From NCBI GenBank assembly GCA_016719015.1, contig JADKAZ010000001.1, forward strand, positions 930,001-994,000: a DNA stretch of 64,000 nt, written 5' to 3'. This document shows positions 46,121 through 54,870 of the stretch, piece after piece (positions within the stretch are counted from its first letter, which is position 1; each line of letters opens with the position of its first letter). Below the pieces are notes generated by a model, which saw only the letters and a program-made list of their open reading frames with translations, did not search any database and was not told where the DNA came from. A program made the position numbers and the translations under genes. Source of the DNA: Chitinophagaceae bacterium. GTDB taxonomy: Bacteria > Bacteroidota > Bacteroidia > Chitinophagales > Chitinophagaceae.

Positions 46121-47870
46121 TTTTTTTTTCATTTACAACGTAGAAAGCATTCGTAATTAAATTAAGAATTACCCTTCCAATATCCTGCGGAACGATACTG
46201 ATGTTACCAATACTTTCATCATAATCAGTTTTCATTGTTGCATTGAAAGATTTGTCTTTTGCCCGCAAACCATGATAAGCCAATCGTAAATATTCATCGG
46301 CCAAAGCATTAATATCAGTTGGTTCTTTTGTTGCATTGTTTGTACTACGGCTGTGTTGTAACATGCCTTTTACAATGGCATCGGCTCTTTTGCCATGATG
46401 ATTTATTTTTTCTTCGTTGTCTTCAACATCTTTAGCCAATGCATTTACTTCGTCATAATTTCCTTTTGCAATTTCTACTCTCATTTCTGCAATCAATTCC
46501 TTATTCACTTCCGAAAAATTATTGACGAAGTTCAACGGGTTTTGTATCTCATGTGCAATGCCTGCAGTGAGTTCTCCGAGTGATGCCATTTTTTCGGATT
46601 GGATAAGTTGCGATTGGGTGGATTTTAAATTAGTTAGTGTTGTTTCTAAAACTTTGTTTGCTTTTTGTTTTTGGCGATTGTTGCGAAATAGAATTAATGC
46701 TACAACCAGAATGCCAGTCAGTAGTGCAAACAGTCCAAGCATATTCATTTTATTTGCATAAGCCGTTTTTTCTTCATCCAGTTTTTTTAAACGAAGCTGT
46801 TCATTGAAAGCAAATTTTTGGTATTCAGTAAGATTTGTTACCCTGGCATTTTTTAAACTGTCATTTAATTTATACGCTAAGCTTTCATATTTGTAGGCAT
46901 TATCTTTATCATTATTTAAATTATACACATCAGAAAGTCTTTTATAAGCACCCACAAGTTCAGCATCAGGTGTGCCAATCCGTTGGACTATTTCAATTGT
47001 TTTTTTTGCATAAAAAAGGCTTGAATCTTTATTATTCTGCCCAAGGAATAAATCAGAAAGTCCATTGTAAGCTAATGGCAATACTATGAGTTCTTTATTT
47101 TCCCAACATCTTGCAATTGATTTATGTAAGTAAATTAAAGAAGAGTCCAACATGCCTTTCAGCCCATAATTGCGTGCAATAAATAAATAAGAAAAGCCAT
47201 TCCTGTTATAGCCTGCTTTAGCCCCTATTTCAATGCTTTCTTTCAAAGATAAAAGTGCTGAATCGGGCGGCATTACAAAGGCAAGCCCTGTGCTTGCAAG
47301 ATAAATTACCTTGCCGTTATTGATAGACTGCCCAAGTTTCAATGCCTCCTGTAAAGAGGCTTTGTATTTTTCAAGTTCTCGCAAACTGACCCATACGTTT
47401 CCCATCATCTGGTAATTCATACCTAAAATAGAAATACGGGCTTCATAACTGTTTTTTGAATTGGAAAATGTCCAGGGCCGCCAATTATCGGATTCATTTT
47501 TTTTATCACCCGCCAGTTTCATAGCTTCTGAAAAATATTCATACGATTTCATGACATTGCCTAAACCGTTTAAGACATACCCTGCCTGACTGTATGCGTC
47601 GGCTTGCCATAATTTCATACCCAATTTTTTGGACAGCATCAATTGCTGCTCATGAAAATATAATCCGCTGTCCCGCTTAATATCCTGGTAATAAAATCCC
47701 AGGCTACGGTAGGCTGCCATCTTTAGTGTATCATTCTTTTCTGTTTGTACACTACGTTTCAGGCTATCGGCTTGCTGTACGGTTACATATCCCCAGGTTG
47801 GGTCTATTTGTGCCATTGAGACCGCAGGTAGTAAACAAAGCAGGAATATTTTTAAGACTGTTTTCATGTT

Positions 47871-49925
47871 TTAGTTAGTTGGTAATTGTATAATAAATGT
47901 TGATCCTTCTCCTTCCTTCGTTTCCACTTTCAACTCGCCACCATGTGCTTTTACAATATCATAACTCAATGATAAACCCAACCCTGTTCCCTGCCCTGTT
48001 GGTTTGGTGGTGAAGAAGGGTTGAAATATTTTATCGAATATTTTTTGTGGGATACCACCCCCATTGTCAGATACTCTGACTTCAATTTTGCCCCCATCCC
48101 CTAAAGGGGAGCCGAGTCTTTTAGTTGATATAGTCACTACAGGTTCGTAGTCTTCACCCCCCTTTAGGGGATGGGGGCTTTTTTTCTTTTCATTTACAAC
48201 GTAGAAAGCATTCGTAATTAAATTAAGAATTACCCTTCCAATATCCTGCGGAACGATACTGATGTTACCAATACTTTCATCATAATCAGTTTTCATTGTC
48301 GCATTGAAAGATTTTTCTTTTGCCCGTAAACCATGATAAGCCAATCGTAAATATTCATCGGCCAAAGCATTAATATCAGTTGGTTCTTTTGTTGCATTGT
48401 TTGTACTACGGCTGTGTTGTAACATGCCTTTTACAATGGCATCGGCTCTTTTGCCATGATGATTTATTTTTTCTTCGTTGCTGATAACATCATCTGCAAT
48501 TGCATTTATTTCATCCAGCTTTCCCTTTTTAATTTCATCTTTTAATTCAACCAATAATTCTTTATTTACTTCTGAAAAATTATTGACGAAATTCAAAGGG
48601 TTTTGAATTTCGTGGGCAATACCTGCTGTGAGTTCACCAAGGCTTGCCATTTTTTCTGATTGGATGAGTTGGGATTGGGTGGATTTTAAATTGGTAAGCG
48701 TTGTTTCCAACACTTTATTGGTCTTTTGCTTTTGCCGGTTGTTACGATATAGAATAATCGCTATCAGAAGAATGACGCTCAGCACAGCAATCAAGCCAAG
48801 CATATTCATTTTATTGGCATAGGCTGTTTTTTCTTCATCCAATTTTTTTAAACGAAGCTGTTCATTGAAAGCAAATTTTTGATATGCGGTAAGACTGGCT
48901 ATCCTCGCATTTTTAAGACTGTCATTTAATTTATTTGATAATTGCTCGTACTTAAAGGCACTATCTATTTTATTGTTTAATTGGTTTGCAGCGGAAAGGC
49001 ATTGATAAGCCGCTTGTAAAGCACCCGGTAAGCCAGTAATCCGGGCCGCTTCTAAAGCTTTATTTGCATAAAACAGGCTTGAATCTTTATTGTTTTGCCT
49101 GCCGAATAAAAAAGATACGCCAACGTAAGATGAGACCAGTGACCTGAGATAATTATCTTCCTGATTTATGGCTATTGACTTATGAGCAAGAATAAAAGCA
49201 GAATCCCACATGCCTTTTCCAGCATAGGCTCTAGCCAAATTTATAAATGAATTGCCGGTTCTTCTGAAACCTGCTGCATCTGCAAAAGGAAGCCCTTTGC
49301 TGGTAAACATAATTGCAGAATCAGGTGATAAAATATTTGCCAGGCTTACATAACCCAGAAATATGATTTTACCATTATTGATAGACTCTCCCAATTTTAT
49401 AGCTTCCCCGAAAGAGTATCTTTGTTTTTCTTTTTCACCTAATGCGCCCCATAGATTTCCCATCATTTGATAATTCATTGCTAAAATGGCAATCCGGGCA
49501 TCATGACTATTTTTGGAATTGGAAAAAGTCCATGGCCGCCAGTTATCCGATTCATTTTTTTCATCTTCCGCCAGTTTCAGGGCTTCCGAATGGTATTCGT
49601 ATGCTTTCATATAATCGCTTAACAATACCAGGCAATATCCAGCCTGGCTGTATGCATCGGCTTGCCATAGCTTCCTGTTTAATTTTTTGGACAGTGTTAA
49701 TTGCTGTTCATGAAAATATAATCCGCTATCAGCAATAAAATCCTGGTAATAAAAACCCAGGCTGCGGTAAGCAGCCATCTTTAGTGTATCATTTTTTTCT
49801 GTTTGTACACTAAGTTTCAGGCTATCGGCCTGGTGAGCGGTTACATATCCCCAGTTGGGGTCTATTTGCGCCATTGAGAAGAGTGGTAGCAAGCAAAGCA
49901 GGATTAATTTTACAAATGTTTTCAT
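47871..49925 (-). CDS. TPR-type sensor histidine kinase (sister of the broken copy)
   Basis: 684 residues. Signal peptide MKTFVKLILLCLLPLFSMAQ; periplasmic TPR-like repeats beginning IDPNWGYVTAHQADSLKLS; transmembrane helix MLGLIAVLSVILLIAIILY; core with His near 439, RVILNLITNAF, DNGGGIPQ and TGQGTGLGLSLS. Two repeat-encoded inserts are in frame: SPHPLKGGED in the loop and GSPLGDGG before the DNGGG motif. N-terminal sequence is close to that of 45814-47867, showing a recent tandem duplication. Gaps of 3 and 2 bp to neighbours. Confidence 0.93.
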   Translation of the reverse strand: MKTFVKLILLCLLPLFSMAQIDPNWGYVTAHQADSLKLSVQTEKNDTLKMAAYRSLGFYYQDFIADSGLYFHEQQLTLSKKLNRKLWQADAYSQAGYCLVLLSDYMKAYEYHSEALKLAEDEKNESDNWRPWTFSNSKNSHDARIAILAMNYQMMGNLWGALGEKEKQRYSFGEAIKLGESINNGKIIFLGYVSLANILSPDSAIMFTSKGLPFADAAGFRRTGNSFINLARAYAGKGMWDSAFILAHKSIAINQEDNYLRSLVSSYVGVSFLFGRQNNKDSSLFYANKALEAARITGLPGALQAAYQCLSAANQLNNKIDSAFKYEQLSNKLNDSLKNARIASLTAYQKFAFNEQLRLKKLDEEKTAYANKMNMLGLIAVLSVILLIAIILYRNNRQKQKTNKVLETTLTNLKSTQSQLIQSEKMASLGELTAGIAHEIQNPLNFVNNFSEVNKELLVELKDEIKKGKLDEINAIADDVISNEEKINHHGKRADAIVKGMLQHSRSTNNATKEPTDINALADEYLRLAYHGLRAKEKSFNATMKTDYDESIGNISIVPQDIGRVILNLITNAFYVVNEKKKSPHPLKGGEDYEPVVTISTKRLGSPLGDGGKIEVRVSDNGGGIPQKIFDKIFQPFFTTKPTGQGTGLGLSLSYDIVKAHGGELKVETKEGEGSTFIIQLPTN
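48090..48178. repeat. Pair of inverted palindromic mini-repeats in kinase
   Basis: Units at 48090-48113 and 48155-48178, in opposite orientation, flanking about 40 bp of ATPase-domain coding sequence. Together they add about 18 residues to the domain. The same pair is at 46031-46120 and 50147-50235. Confidence 0.85.
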
Positions 49926-49927
49926 TA

Positions 49928-52444
49928 TTAGATAGTTGGTATTTGAATAATAAACGTTGAGCCTTCTCCCTCTTTCGTTTCCACCTTCAATTCTCCCCCA
50001 TGTGCTTTTACAATATCATAACTCAAACTCAATCCTAATCCTGTTCCTTGTCCGGTGGGCTTGGTGGTGAAGAAGGGTTGGAAGATTTTATCGAATATTT
50101 TTTGTGGGATACCACTCCCATTGTCAGATACTCTGACTTCAATTTTGCCCCCATCCCCTGAAGGGGAGCCGAGTCTTTTAGTTGATATAGTCACTACAGG
50201 TTCGTAGTCTTCACCCCCCTTTAGGGGATGGGGGCTTTTTTTCTTTTCATTTACAACATAGAAAGCATTCGTAATTAAATTCAATATCACTCTTCCTATA
50301 TCCTGCGGGATGATATTGATGTTGCCAATCGTTGCATCATAATCAGTTTTCATTGTTGCATTGAAAGATTTATCTTTTGCCCGTAAACCATGATAGGCTA
50401 ACCGTAAATATTCATCTGCTAACGCATTGATATCGGTGGGTTCTTTTTTACCACTGCCACTGCTGGAGTGTTGCAACATGCCTTTTACAATAGCATCAGC
50501 TCTTTTGCCGTGGTGCAGAATTTTTTCTAAATTTTGCTGTACATCATTACCGATGTTTTTTACTTCTTCAATATTTCCCTTATCCACCTCTTCCATCATT
50601 TCACTGATCAATTCATTGCTGACTTCCGAAAAATTATTGACGAAGTTTAACGGGTTTTGAATTTCATGGGCTATGCCGGCGGTAAGCTCTCCCAATGAAG
50701 CCATTTTTTCTGCCTGGATCAATTGCTTCTGCGTGGTTTGCAATTCTGATAAAGCCGTTTCTGCTCTTTGCTTTTCTTCCTTCAATCGCTGTAAGTCAAA
50801 CCTGGCTTGTGTTAAATCCTTAAACCTTGAATAAGCTAATGAAAAAACAGAAGCGGCTCGTTTAAGCAAATCCCAACTCTCGGCGGATATATCGCCTGCG
50901 GATGCTGCACCGATGGCGCCATGTGAAAATTTAAAAAGATGATATGTTCTGTCCGGTATCGCCGTGCCATAGTAACCCCGTAATGGAATTGAATTTTTTT
51001 CGCAATAGTTTATCCATTCTTTCCGCTGTTCACCTTTCATCACAATAGAAACCTGCTTTGCATTGGTGTCGTAAAACTTCTCCATTTCCCTTCCTACCCA
51101 TGTGTCGTGAAGGATCAATGGGAAATGGTCACTTACTAATTTTTTTTCTTCCGACTGTATATCTTTCAATGCATACCAGCATTCGGTACGGTTAATGGTT
51201 TCATCGTGAATATAAATGCTGCAGGTCTCCAGTTCTTCCACCCCTAATAAACCCATTTCATGCCGCAGTACTTGTGCTACTTCTATCAGTTCTTCGGGAA
51301 CTTGCATTGCCAGCGACCTTGCCCGAACTTTTTCCAATGCCGTTTCAATTTTTGCCTGTCGGGTCTGTGCCTCTGCTTTTTGCAGATCAAGGAAACGTTG
51401 ATAAGCCTGGTTGAATGCCCCGGCCATTTTTAATACAATGGTTTTTGTATCCTCAACAGGAGCCATCATCAGGTCAATGGATAAAATACCATCTGTAATT
51501 CTTGCGGCTGGGTTCCATTGATGTTGTAAGGAGCCACTTTCTATGGCCTGTTTAAAGGTATGGTAGACATTCAGATCAATATTTTTTAACTCTTCGATAG
51601 CCTGCAACAATTTATCTTTTGGAAAATCCAGTATAAAATAATCCAGTTGCGTTGATTTTAAAATTCCAACAAACTCACCCAGGACAGGGTTTGTTTTTGA
51701 ATCAAAACGAAAGGAGTAACTATTGGGATCGTTCATGTTTCCGGGACTTGACAGATCCCAGACCGTGACAATTTCATCCTGATCAATAAAGTAGAAACTA
51801 ACTCCAGACAGTCCCGGAATCCTGAGTTTAGTTAGTTGATCAAGTAATTCTTTATTTACTTTTTCCAAATCACCAGGATGCTGCATGGACATAGATTTCA
51901 CTCTCACTCTTTCCACTGCCGCTTCAATCTCTAACTCCCGGTTATTATGTTCCAGCTCCATGGTCCGGCTTCTAACTGCTGCCTGCAGCTTCGCATTTTC
52001 CGCCTTTAATGCATCAATTGAAAAAGCTTCTCCTTCCATTGCTTTCATATCTGGATAAGAGCCATGCTGGTGTAAAGCGATCCATCCTGTATCTGTTTTT
52101 TCGAGTAAGGATGACATTCGAAACGGAGCATAGAATGTCCATTCGCCTTCAATATTTACAAACAGATCTGTAAATTCATTCACCATCATGTATTCGCCAT
52201 AAGGGATCACCTCAATCTTGCGGTTACGTATATCAACCGTGCCAACCAGTTGACTCAAAATGCTGTTGGTATAATCAATAATTTCCTGCTTGCTATTCCA
52301 AATCTCTTCCTTTGTGCCACCTATATTCCGGTAATCATCCCGAATAAACGTTGCCCATGTTTCTATATCACCTTTTATATAAGTAGTCCAATAGGTATCA
52401 AGCCAATCAGCCAATTCTTTTTTTAGTGCCGGCGTTACTTTCAT
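49928..52444 (-). CDS. Soluble histidine kinase: SnoaL-like domain, two GAF-like beads, kinase core
   Basis: 838 residues, no signal peptide or transmembrane segment. SnoaL/NTF2-like domain 1-130 (LADWLDTYWTTYIKGDIETWAT, WTFYAPFRMSSLLEK, GWIALHQHGSYPD). A coiled coil follows with VRSRTMELEHNNRELEIE. Two beads start AVERVRVKSMSMQ (about 172) and ALEKVRARSLAMQ (about 370). The core has His near 594 in GIAHEIQNPLNF, RVILNLITNAF, DNGSGIPQ and TGQGTGLGL. The paired repeat inserts SPHPLKGGED and GSPSGDGG are present. It is a compact version of the split giant kinase. Its ATG overlaps a kinase-tail remnant stop (ATGA). Confidence 0.92.
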   Translation of the reverse strand: MKVTPALKKELADWLDTYWTTYIKGDIETWATFIRDDYRNIGGTKEEIWNSKQEIIDYTNSILSQLVGTVDIRNRKIEVIPYGEYMMVNEFTDLFVNIEGEWTFYAPFRMSSLLEKTDTGWIALHQHGSYPDMKAMEGEAFSIDALKAENAKLQAAVRSRTMELEHNNRELEIEAAVERVRVKSMSMQHPGDLEKVNKELLDQLTKLRIPGLSGVSFYFIDQDEIVTVWDLSSPGNMNDPNSYSFRFDSKTNPVLGEFVGILKSTQLDYFILDFPKDKLLQAIEELKNIDLNVYHTFKQAIESGSLQHQWNPAARITDGILSIDLMMAPVEDTKTIVLKMAGAFNQAYQRFLDLQKAEAQTRQAKIETALEKVRARSLAMQVPEELIEVAQVLRHEMGLLGVEELETCSIYIHDETINRTECWYALKDIQSEEKKLVSDHFPLILHDTWVGREMEKFYDTNAKQVSIVMKGEQRKEWINYCEKNSIPLRGYYGTAIPDRTYHLFKFSHGAIGAASAGDISAESWDLLKRAASVFSLAYSRFKDLTQARFDLQRLKEEKQRAETALSELQTTQKQLIQAEKMASLGELTAGIAHEIQNPLNFVNNFSEVSNELISEMMEEVDKGNIEEVKNIGNDVQQNLEKILHHGKRADAIVKGMLQHSSSGSGKKEPTDINALADEYLRLAYHGLRAKDKSFNATMKTDYDATIGNINIIPQDIGRVILNLITNAFYVVNEKKKSPHPLKGGEDYEPVVTISTKRLGSPSGDGGKIEVRVSDNGSGIPQKIFDKIFQPFFTTKPTGQGTGLGLSLSYDIVKAHGGELKVETKEGEGSTFIIQIPTI
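50147..50235. repeat. Pair of inverted palindromic mini-repeats in kinase
   Basis: Units at 50147-50170 (CCCCTGAAGGGG variant) and 50213-50235, arranged as in the two neighbouring kinases. The shared flanks suggest the pair spread among these three genes by duplication or gene conversion. Confidence 0.85.
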
Positions 52445-52515
52445 CCGTTATTGGTATTAATTGGTAATTGAATAATGAACTCACCCTCTTCTCCTTCCTT
52501 CGTCTCCACCTTCAT
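52441..52515 (-). pseudogene. Vestigial kinase C-terminal tail
   Basis: Translates as VETKEGEEGEFIIQLPIN followed by a short extension to a TGA that overlaps the ATG of the kinase at 49928-52444 (ATGA). This is the last 20-odd residues of a kinase core, although the preceding kinase (52542-53606) already ends in its own EFIIVLPV. It is separated from that stop by the palindrome at 52515-52532. It looks like the original 3' end of an upstream kinase, left behind after recombination replaced the rest. Confidence 0.65.
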
Positions 52516-52532
52516 CCCGAAAGCTATCGGGA
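52515..52532. repeat. Palindrome TCCCGAAAGCTATCGGGA
   Basis: Near-perfect inverted repeat between the kinase stop at 52542 and the kinase-tail remnant. This unit type differs from the C-run/G-run repeats. Confidence 0.7.
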
Positions 52533-52541
52533 CTCCTATGG

Positions 52542-53606
52542 CTATACTGGTAATACAATTATAAATTCTGTTCCCGCCTCCGCAACGGTTCCGGCGGGCA
52601 GGCCATCATTTTCTTTAGTGTTTACTTTTATTTCTCCGCCATGTGCTTTTACAATATCATAACTCAACGATAAACCCAATCCTGTTCCTTGTCCGGTTGG
52701 CTTGGTGGTAAAGAAGGGTTGAAATATTTTGTCTAATACTTTTTGTGGAATACCAGTGCCATTGTCTTTTACATGTATTTCAATCTTATCATTTAACTTT
52801 TTGGTACTAACTGAAACAACGGGTTCATAACCTTCCGTTTGTAGCTTTTTTCTCTCAGTAACTGCATAAAATGCATTGGTAATAAGATTAAGAACTACCC
52901 GGCCAATGTCCTGCGGGATGATTTTTATCAACCCGATGCTTTCATCGTAATCTGTTTTCATTGCCGCATTAAAGGTTTTGTCTTTGGCTCGCAAACCATG
53001 ATAGGCTAAGCGCAGATACTCATCAGCCAGGGCATTAATATCTGTGAGCTCTTTTTGTCCTGAACTCGTTCGGCTATGTTGCAACATTCCTTTTACAATA
53101 TCACCGGCCCGTTTACCATGATGATTTATTTTTTCCAGGTTTTGTTTCAGATCCTGTGCTATTTCTTTTGCCTCTTCCAGGTTTCCTTTATCTATTTCTT
53201 CATTCATCTCCTCTACCAACTCTGTACTTACATCCGAAAAATTGTTGACGAAGTTTAACGGGTTTTGAATTTCATGGGCAATACCAGCAGTGAGTTCTCC
53301 AAGGCTGGCCATCTTTTCGGATTGAATGAGTTGTGCCTGGGCGGCTTTTAATTCTTCCAATGATTGTGTGAGAGCAGCGTTTGTTTCCTCTATAGCTTTT
53401 CGTTTTTGCTCCAGCTCTTCAATAGTTTCTTCCAGCAAAATAGCGGTGGTACGTTTTACTTTTTCTGTACGATCCAGTTTGAAAGCAGTTATCTCCAGTT
53501 CTTTATCTGCATTCTTTATTGACTTTTCAATCGCTTCTTTCTGCTCAGCAGATAAGTTCTCTTCCTGGTGAACAATGGTTAAAATGTGTTGAAGATGCTG
53601 GTTCAT
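52542..53606 (-). CDS. Short cytoplasmic histidine kinase without sensor domain, FIST-linked
   Basis: 354 residues. Residues 1-95 are helical and charged with a coiled coil (EETIEELEQKRKAIEETNA); there is no signal peptide or transmembrane helix. The core has His at about 111 in GIAHEIQNPLNF, RVVLNLITNAF, DNGTGIPQ and TGQGTGLGLSLS. The C-terminus contains an extra LPAGTVAEAG encoded by a GC-rich inverted repeat (52571-52603) just before TEFIIVLPV. Its ATG directly abuts the stop of FIST protein 1, so this sensorless kinase probably takes its input from the FIST protein. Confidence 0.92.
   Translation of the reverse strand: MNQHLQHILTIVHQEENLSAEQKEAIEKSIKNADKELEITAFKLDRTEKVKRTTAILLEETIEELEQKRKAIEETNAALTQSLEELKAAQAQLIQSEKMASLGELTAGIAHEIQNPLNFVNNFSDVSTELVEEMNEEIDKGNLEEAKEIAQDLKQNLEKINHHGKRAGDIVKGMLQHSRTSSGQKELTDINALADEYLRLAYHGLRAKDKTFNAAMKTDYDESIGLIKIIPQDIGRVVLNLITNAFYAVTERKKLQTEGYEPVVSVSTKKLNDKIEIHVKDNGTGIPQKVLDKIFQPFFTTKPTGQGTGLGLSLSYDIVKAHGGEIKVNTKENDGLPAGTVAEAGTEFIIVLPV
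52571..52603. repeat. GC-rich inverted repeat in kinase C-terminus
   Basis: Arms CCCGCCTCCG and CCGGCGGGCAGG around AACGG; adds about ten residues between VNTKENDG and TEFIIV in the last strand of the ATPase domain. Confidence 0.65.
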
Positions 53607-54746
53607 TTATTTTTCTTTTAATGCTACCACACAGGTGGTCAGGTTATGCATTTCTAAATTGCCGCCGGTAGCCCTTGCCAGCTCAGCATTACTGAACATG
53701 CCAACCATGGGCACATTCCAAACATTTTTTATTCCCATCAGTTCCTCCGTCATCAACGGTCCAAAAGAAAGTATCCTGCCTGCGCAACTGAATACTACCA
53801 ATGCATCTGCTTCAGGCATTTCTGTTGCTTTCAGGTTTTCTGCCCCTTTAATTACTTTATCCATTACGTCAAAATCCGGCGGCAGTGAAAATCGAACTTT
53901 ACTACCCTGTGGTACGGTGCCACTGCAATAAAAAGAATGGTCTGTCCAGTCAATTACCAAACCCGGACGCATAACCGGGTCGCCTTTTTCCCGTTGCAAC
54001 TGCAAAGGAAAATTAGCAGCAATATCTAACAAAAGGTTGGGGTTGTCTGGACTCACATTTTCAATCCCTCCGAATTTTGCCGTTATGTCAAGCACAGGTA
54101 CATCCTCAATCGTGTAAACATGGGTGCCTTCACTTTTAGTAACTGTTTTCTCTGTACCTACTGCTTTCCAACCACAGGTTGCTTTTCCTTTGATGAGTAT
54201 GTTATCTCCATCTAAAGCCAATACCACTAATCCCTTGTTACTCTCCCATTGATTAGTAAATACATATTGCTTGGTAAAAGTCACATCATCCCCAGCCATA
54301 CCACCATATATGTCTACTTCGGCATTGGTAGCATCTACAAAACCCTGAAGCAGGGCCTCTGCATCTGTTTGAGAGTTACTGCCGGCAATAAGAAATGCAG
54401 GATTTTTAAATTGTTTTTTGGCCTCAAGGGCCAAGTGGTAAGCTACTTCTCTGAAATTATTCTGCAAGTATTCGGATGATGATATCTTGAAATACGACGT
54501 ATTCATATCCAGTAAAAGAATTGCTGTAGATAATTTTTCAGGTGTTTCATCTGTAAACTCTCCGTTGGTAGTAACACCAAAAATCTGCACTCCAACTTTG
54601 CTTAATATTTCAGCAATGTCTTTCCTGTTTTGACTTATAGATAAAAATATAATCGCTAATGTGGGCTTGAAGCCATCGGCCATGCTTTCTTGTAATGCGG
54701 ATTGAATTTCCTCCGTTGATTTTCCTTTGATTGATTTTGCTTTCAT
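53607..54746 (-). CDS. FIST-domain sensory protein 1
   Basis: 379 residues. FIST_N spans about 25-225 (PTLAIIFLSISQNRKD, GVTTNGEF, FLIAGSNSQTDAEALLQGF, IYGGMAGDDVTF) and FIST_C about 230-370 (FPLQLQREKGDPVMRP, SGTVPQGSKVRFSLPPDFD, ALVVFSCAGRILSFGP, NVPMVGMFSNAELA). FIST proteins are soluble small-ligand sensors that work with kinases or chemotaxis proteins; the heme/NO sensor NosP belongs to this family. The stop is immediately followed by the start of the sensorless kinase. In place of the usual GFYSYGE segment this copy has GMFSNAE. Ligand unknown. Confidence 0.9.
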   Translation of the reverse strand: MKAKSIKGKSTEEIQSALQESMADGFKPTLAIIFLSISQNRKDIAEILSKVGVQIFGVTTNGEFTDETPEKLSTAILLLDMNTSYFKISSSEYLQNNFREVAYHLALEAKKQFKNPAFLIAGSNSQTDAEALLQGFVDATNAEVDIYGGMAGDDVTFTKQYVFTNQWESNKGLVVLALDGDNILIKGKATCGWKAVGTEKTVTKSEGTHVYTIEDVPVLDITAKFGGIENVSPDNPNLLLDIAANFPLQLQREKGDPVMRPGLVIDWTDHSFYCSGTVPQGSKVRFSLPPDFDVMDKVIKGAENLKATEMPEADALVVFSCAGRILSFGPLMTEELMGIKNVWNVPMVGMFSNAELARATGGNLEMHNLTTCVVALKEK

Positions 54747-54870
54747 TATTTTGTTTTTTGCCGGGAAGACAGGAAGTCGTTAACAAGATTTTCGTGACAG
54801 CTTACCGCCTTCCGTCATTTTCGTTCTTAAATATTTTTATCCAATGTCAGGCAGATAGTCTGCCCATATT

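Larger units (their letters stand above)
45814..47867 (-). pseudogene. TPR-type sensor histidine kinase with two frameshifts in the ATPase domain
   Basis: The visible frame from 47867 ends at 46095 after NAFYVVNEKKKPPSPKGG. Compared with the near-identical sister at 47871-49925, a T10 tract at 46120-46129 replaces T7CT4, a two-base loss that shifts the frame. The next stretch (EDYEPVVTISTKRLG through YDIVKAH) continues in another frame. An extra C near 45884-45890 then shifts it again; correcting that gives GGELKVETKEGEGSTFIITLPA and a stop at 45814. Signal peptide, TPRs (FYYQDIKRDSGLYFHEQQ), transmembrane helix and GIAHEIQNPLNF are intact. If the indels are real, the protein lacks an ATP-binding domain; both lie in homopolymers, so sequencing error is likely. 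Confidence 0.85.

Noticed and set aside
45806..46132. Apparent N-terminal kinase-ATPase extension of the kinase at 43526-45805
   Set aside because: It is the displaced ATPase end of the broken kinase upstream, joined only through two frameshifts; a proper signal peptide starts at 45805.
23100..53258. Recurring plus-strand frames opposite the kinase cores (for example 27771-28016, 29700-29882, 33773-34048, 53076-53258)
   Set aside because: They arise because the conserved core leaves an antisense frame open; their repeated peptides are mirror shadows, not genes.
22674..53606. Regularly recurring near-identical DNA segments, as in a CRISPR array
   Set aside because: The repeats are coding sequence of paralogous kinase cores about 2 kb apart, with no short spacers or cas genes.
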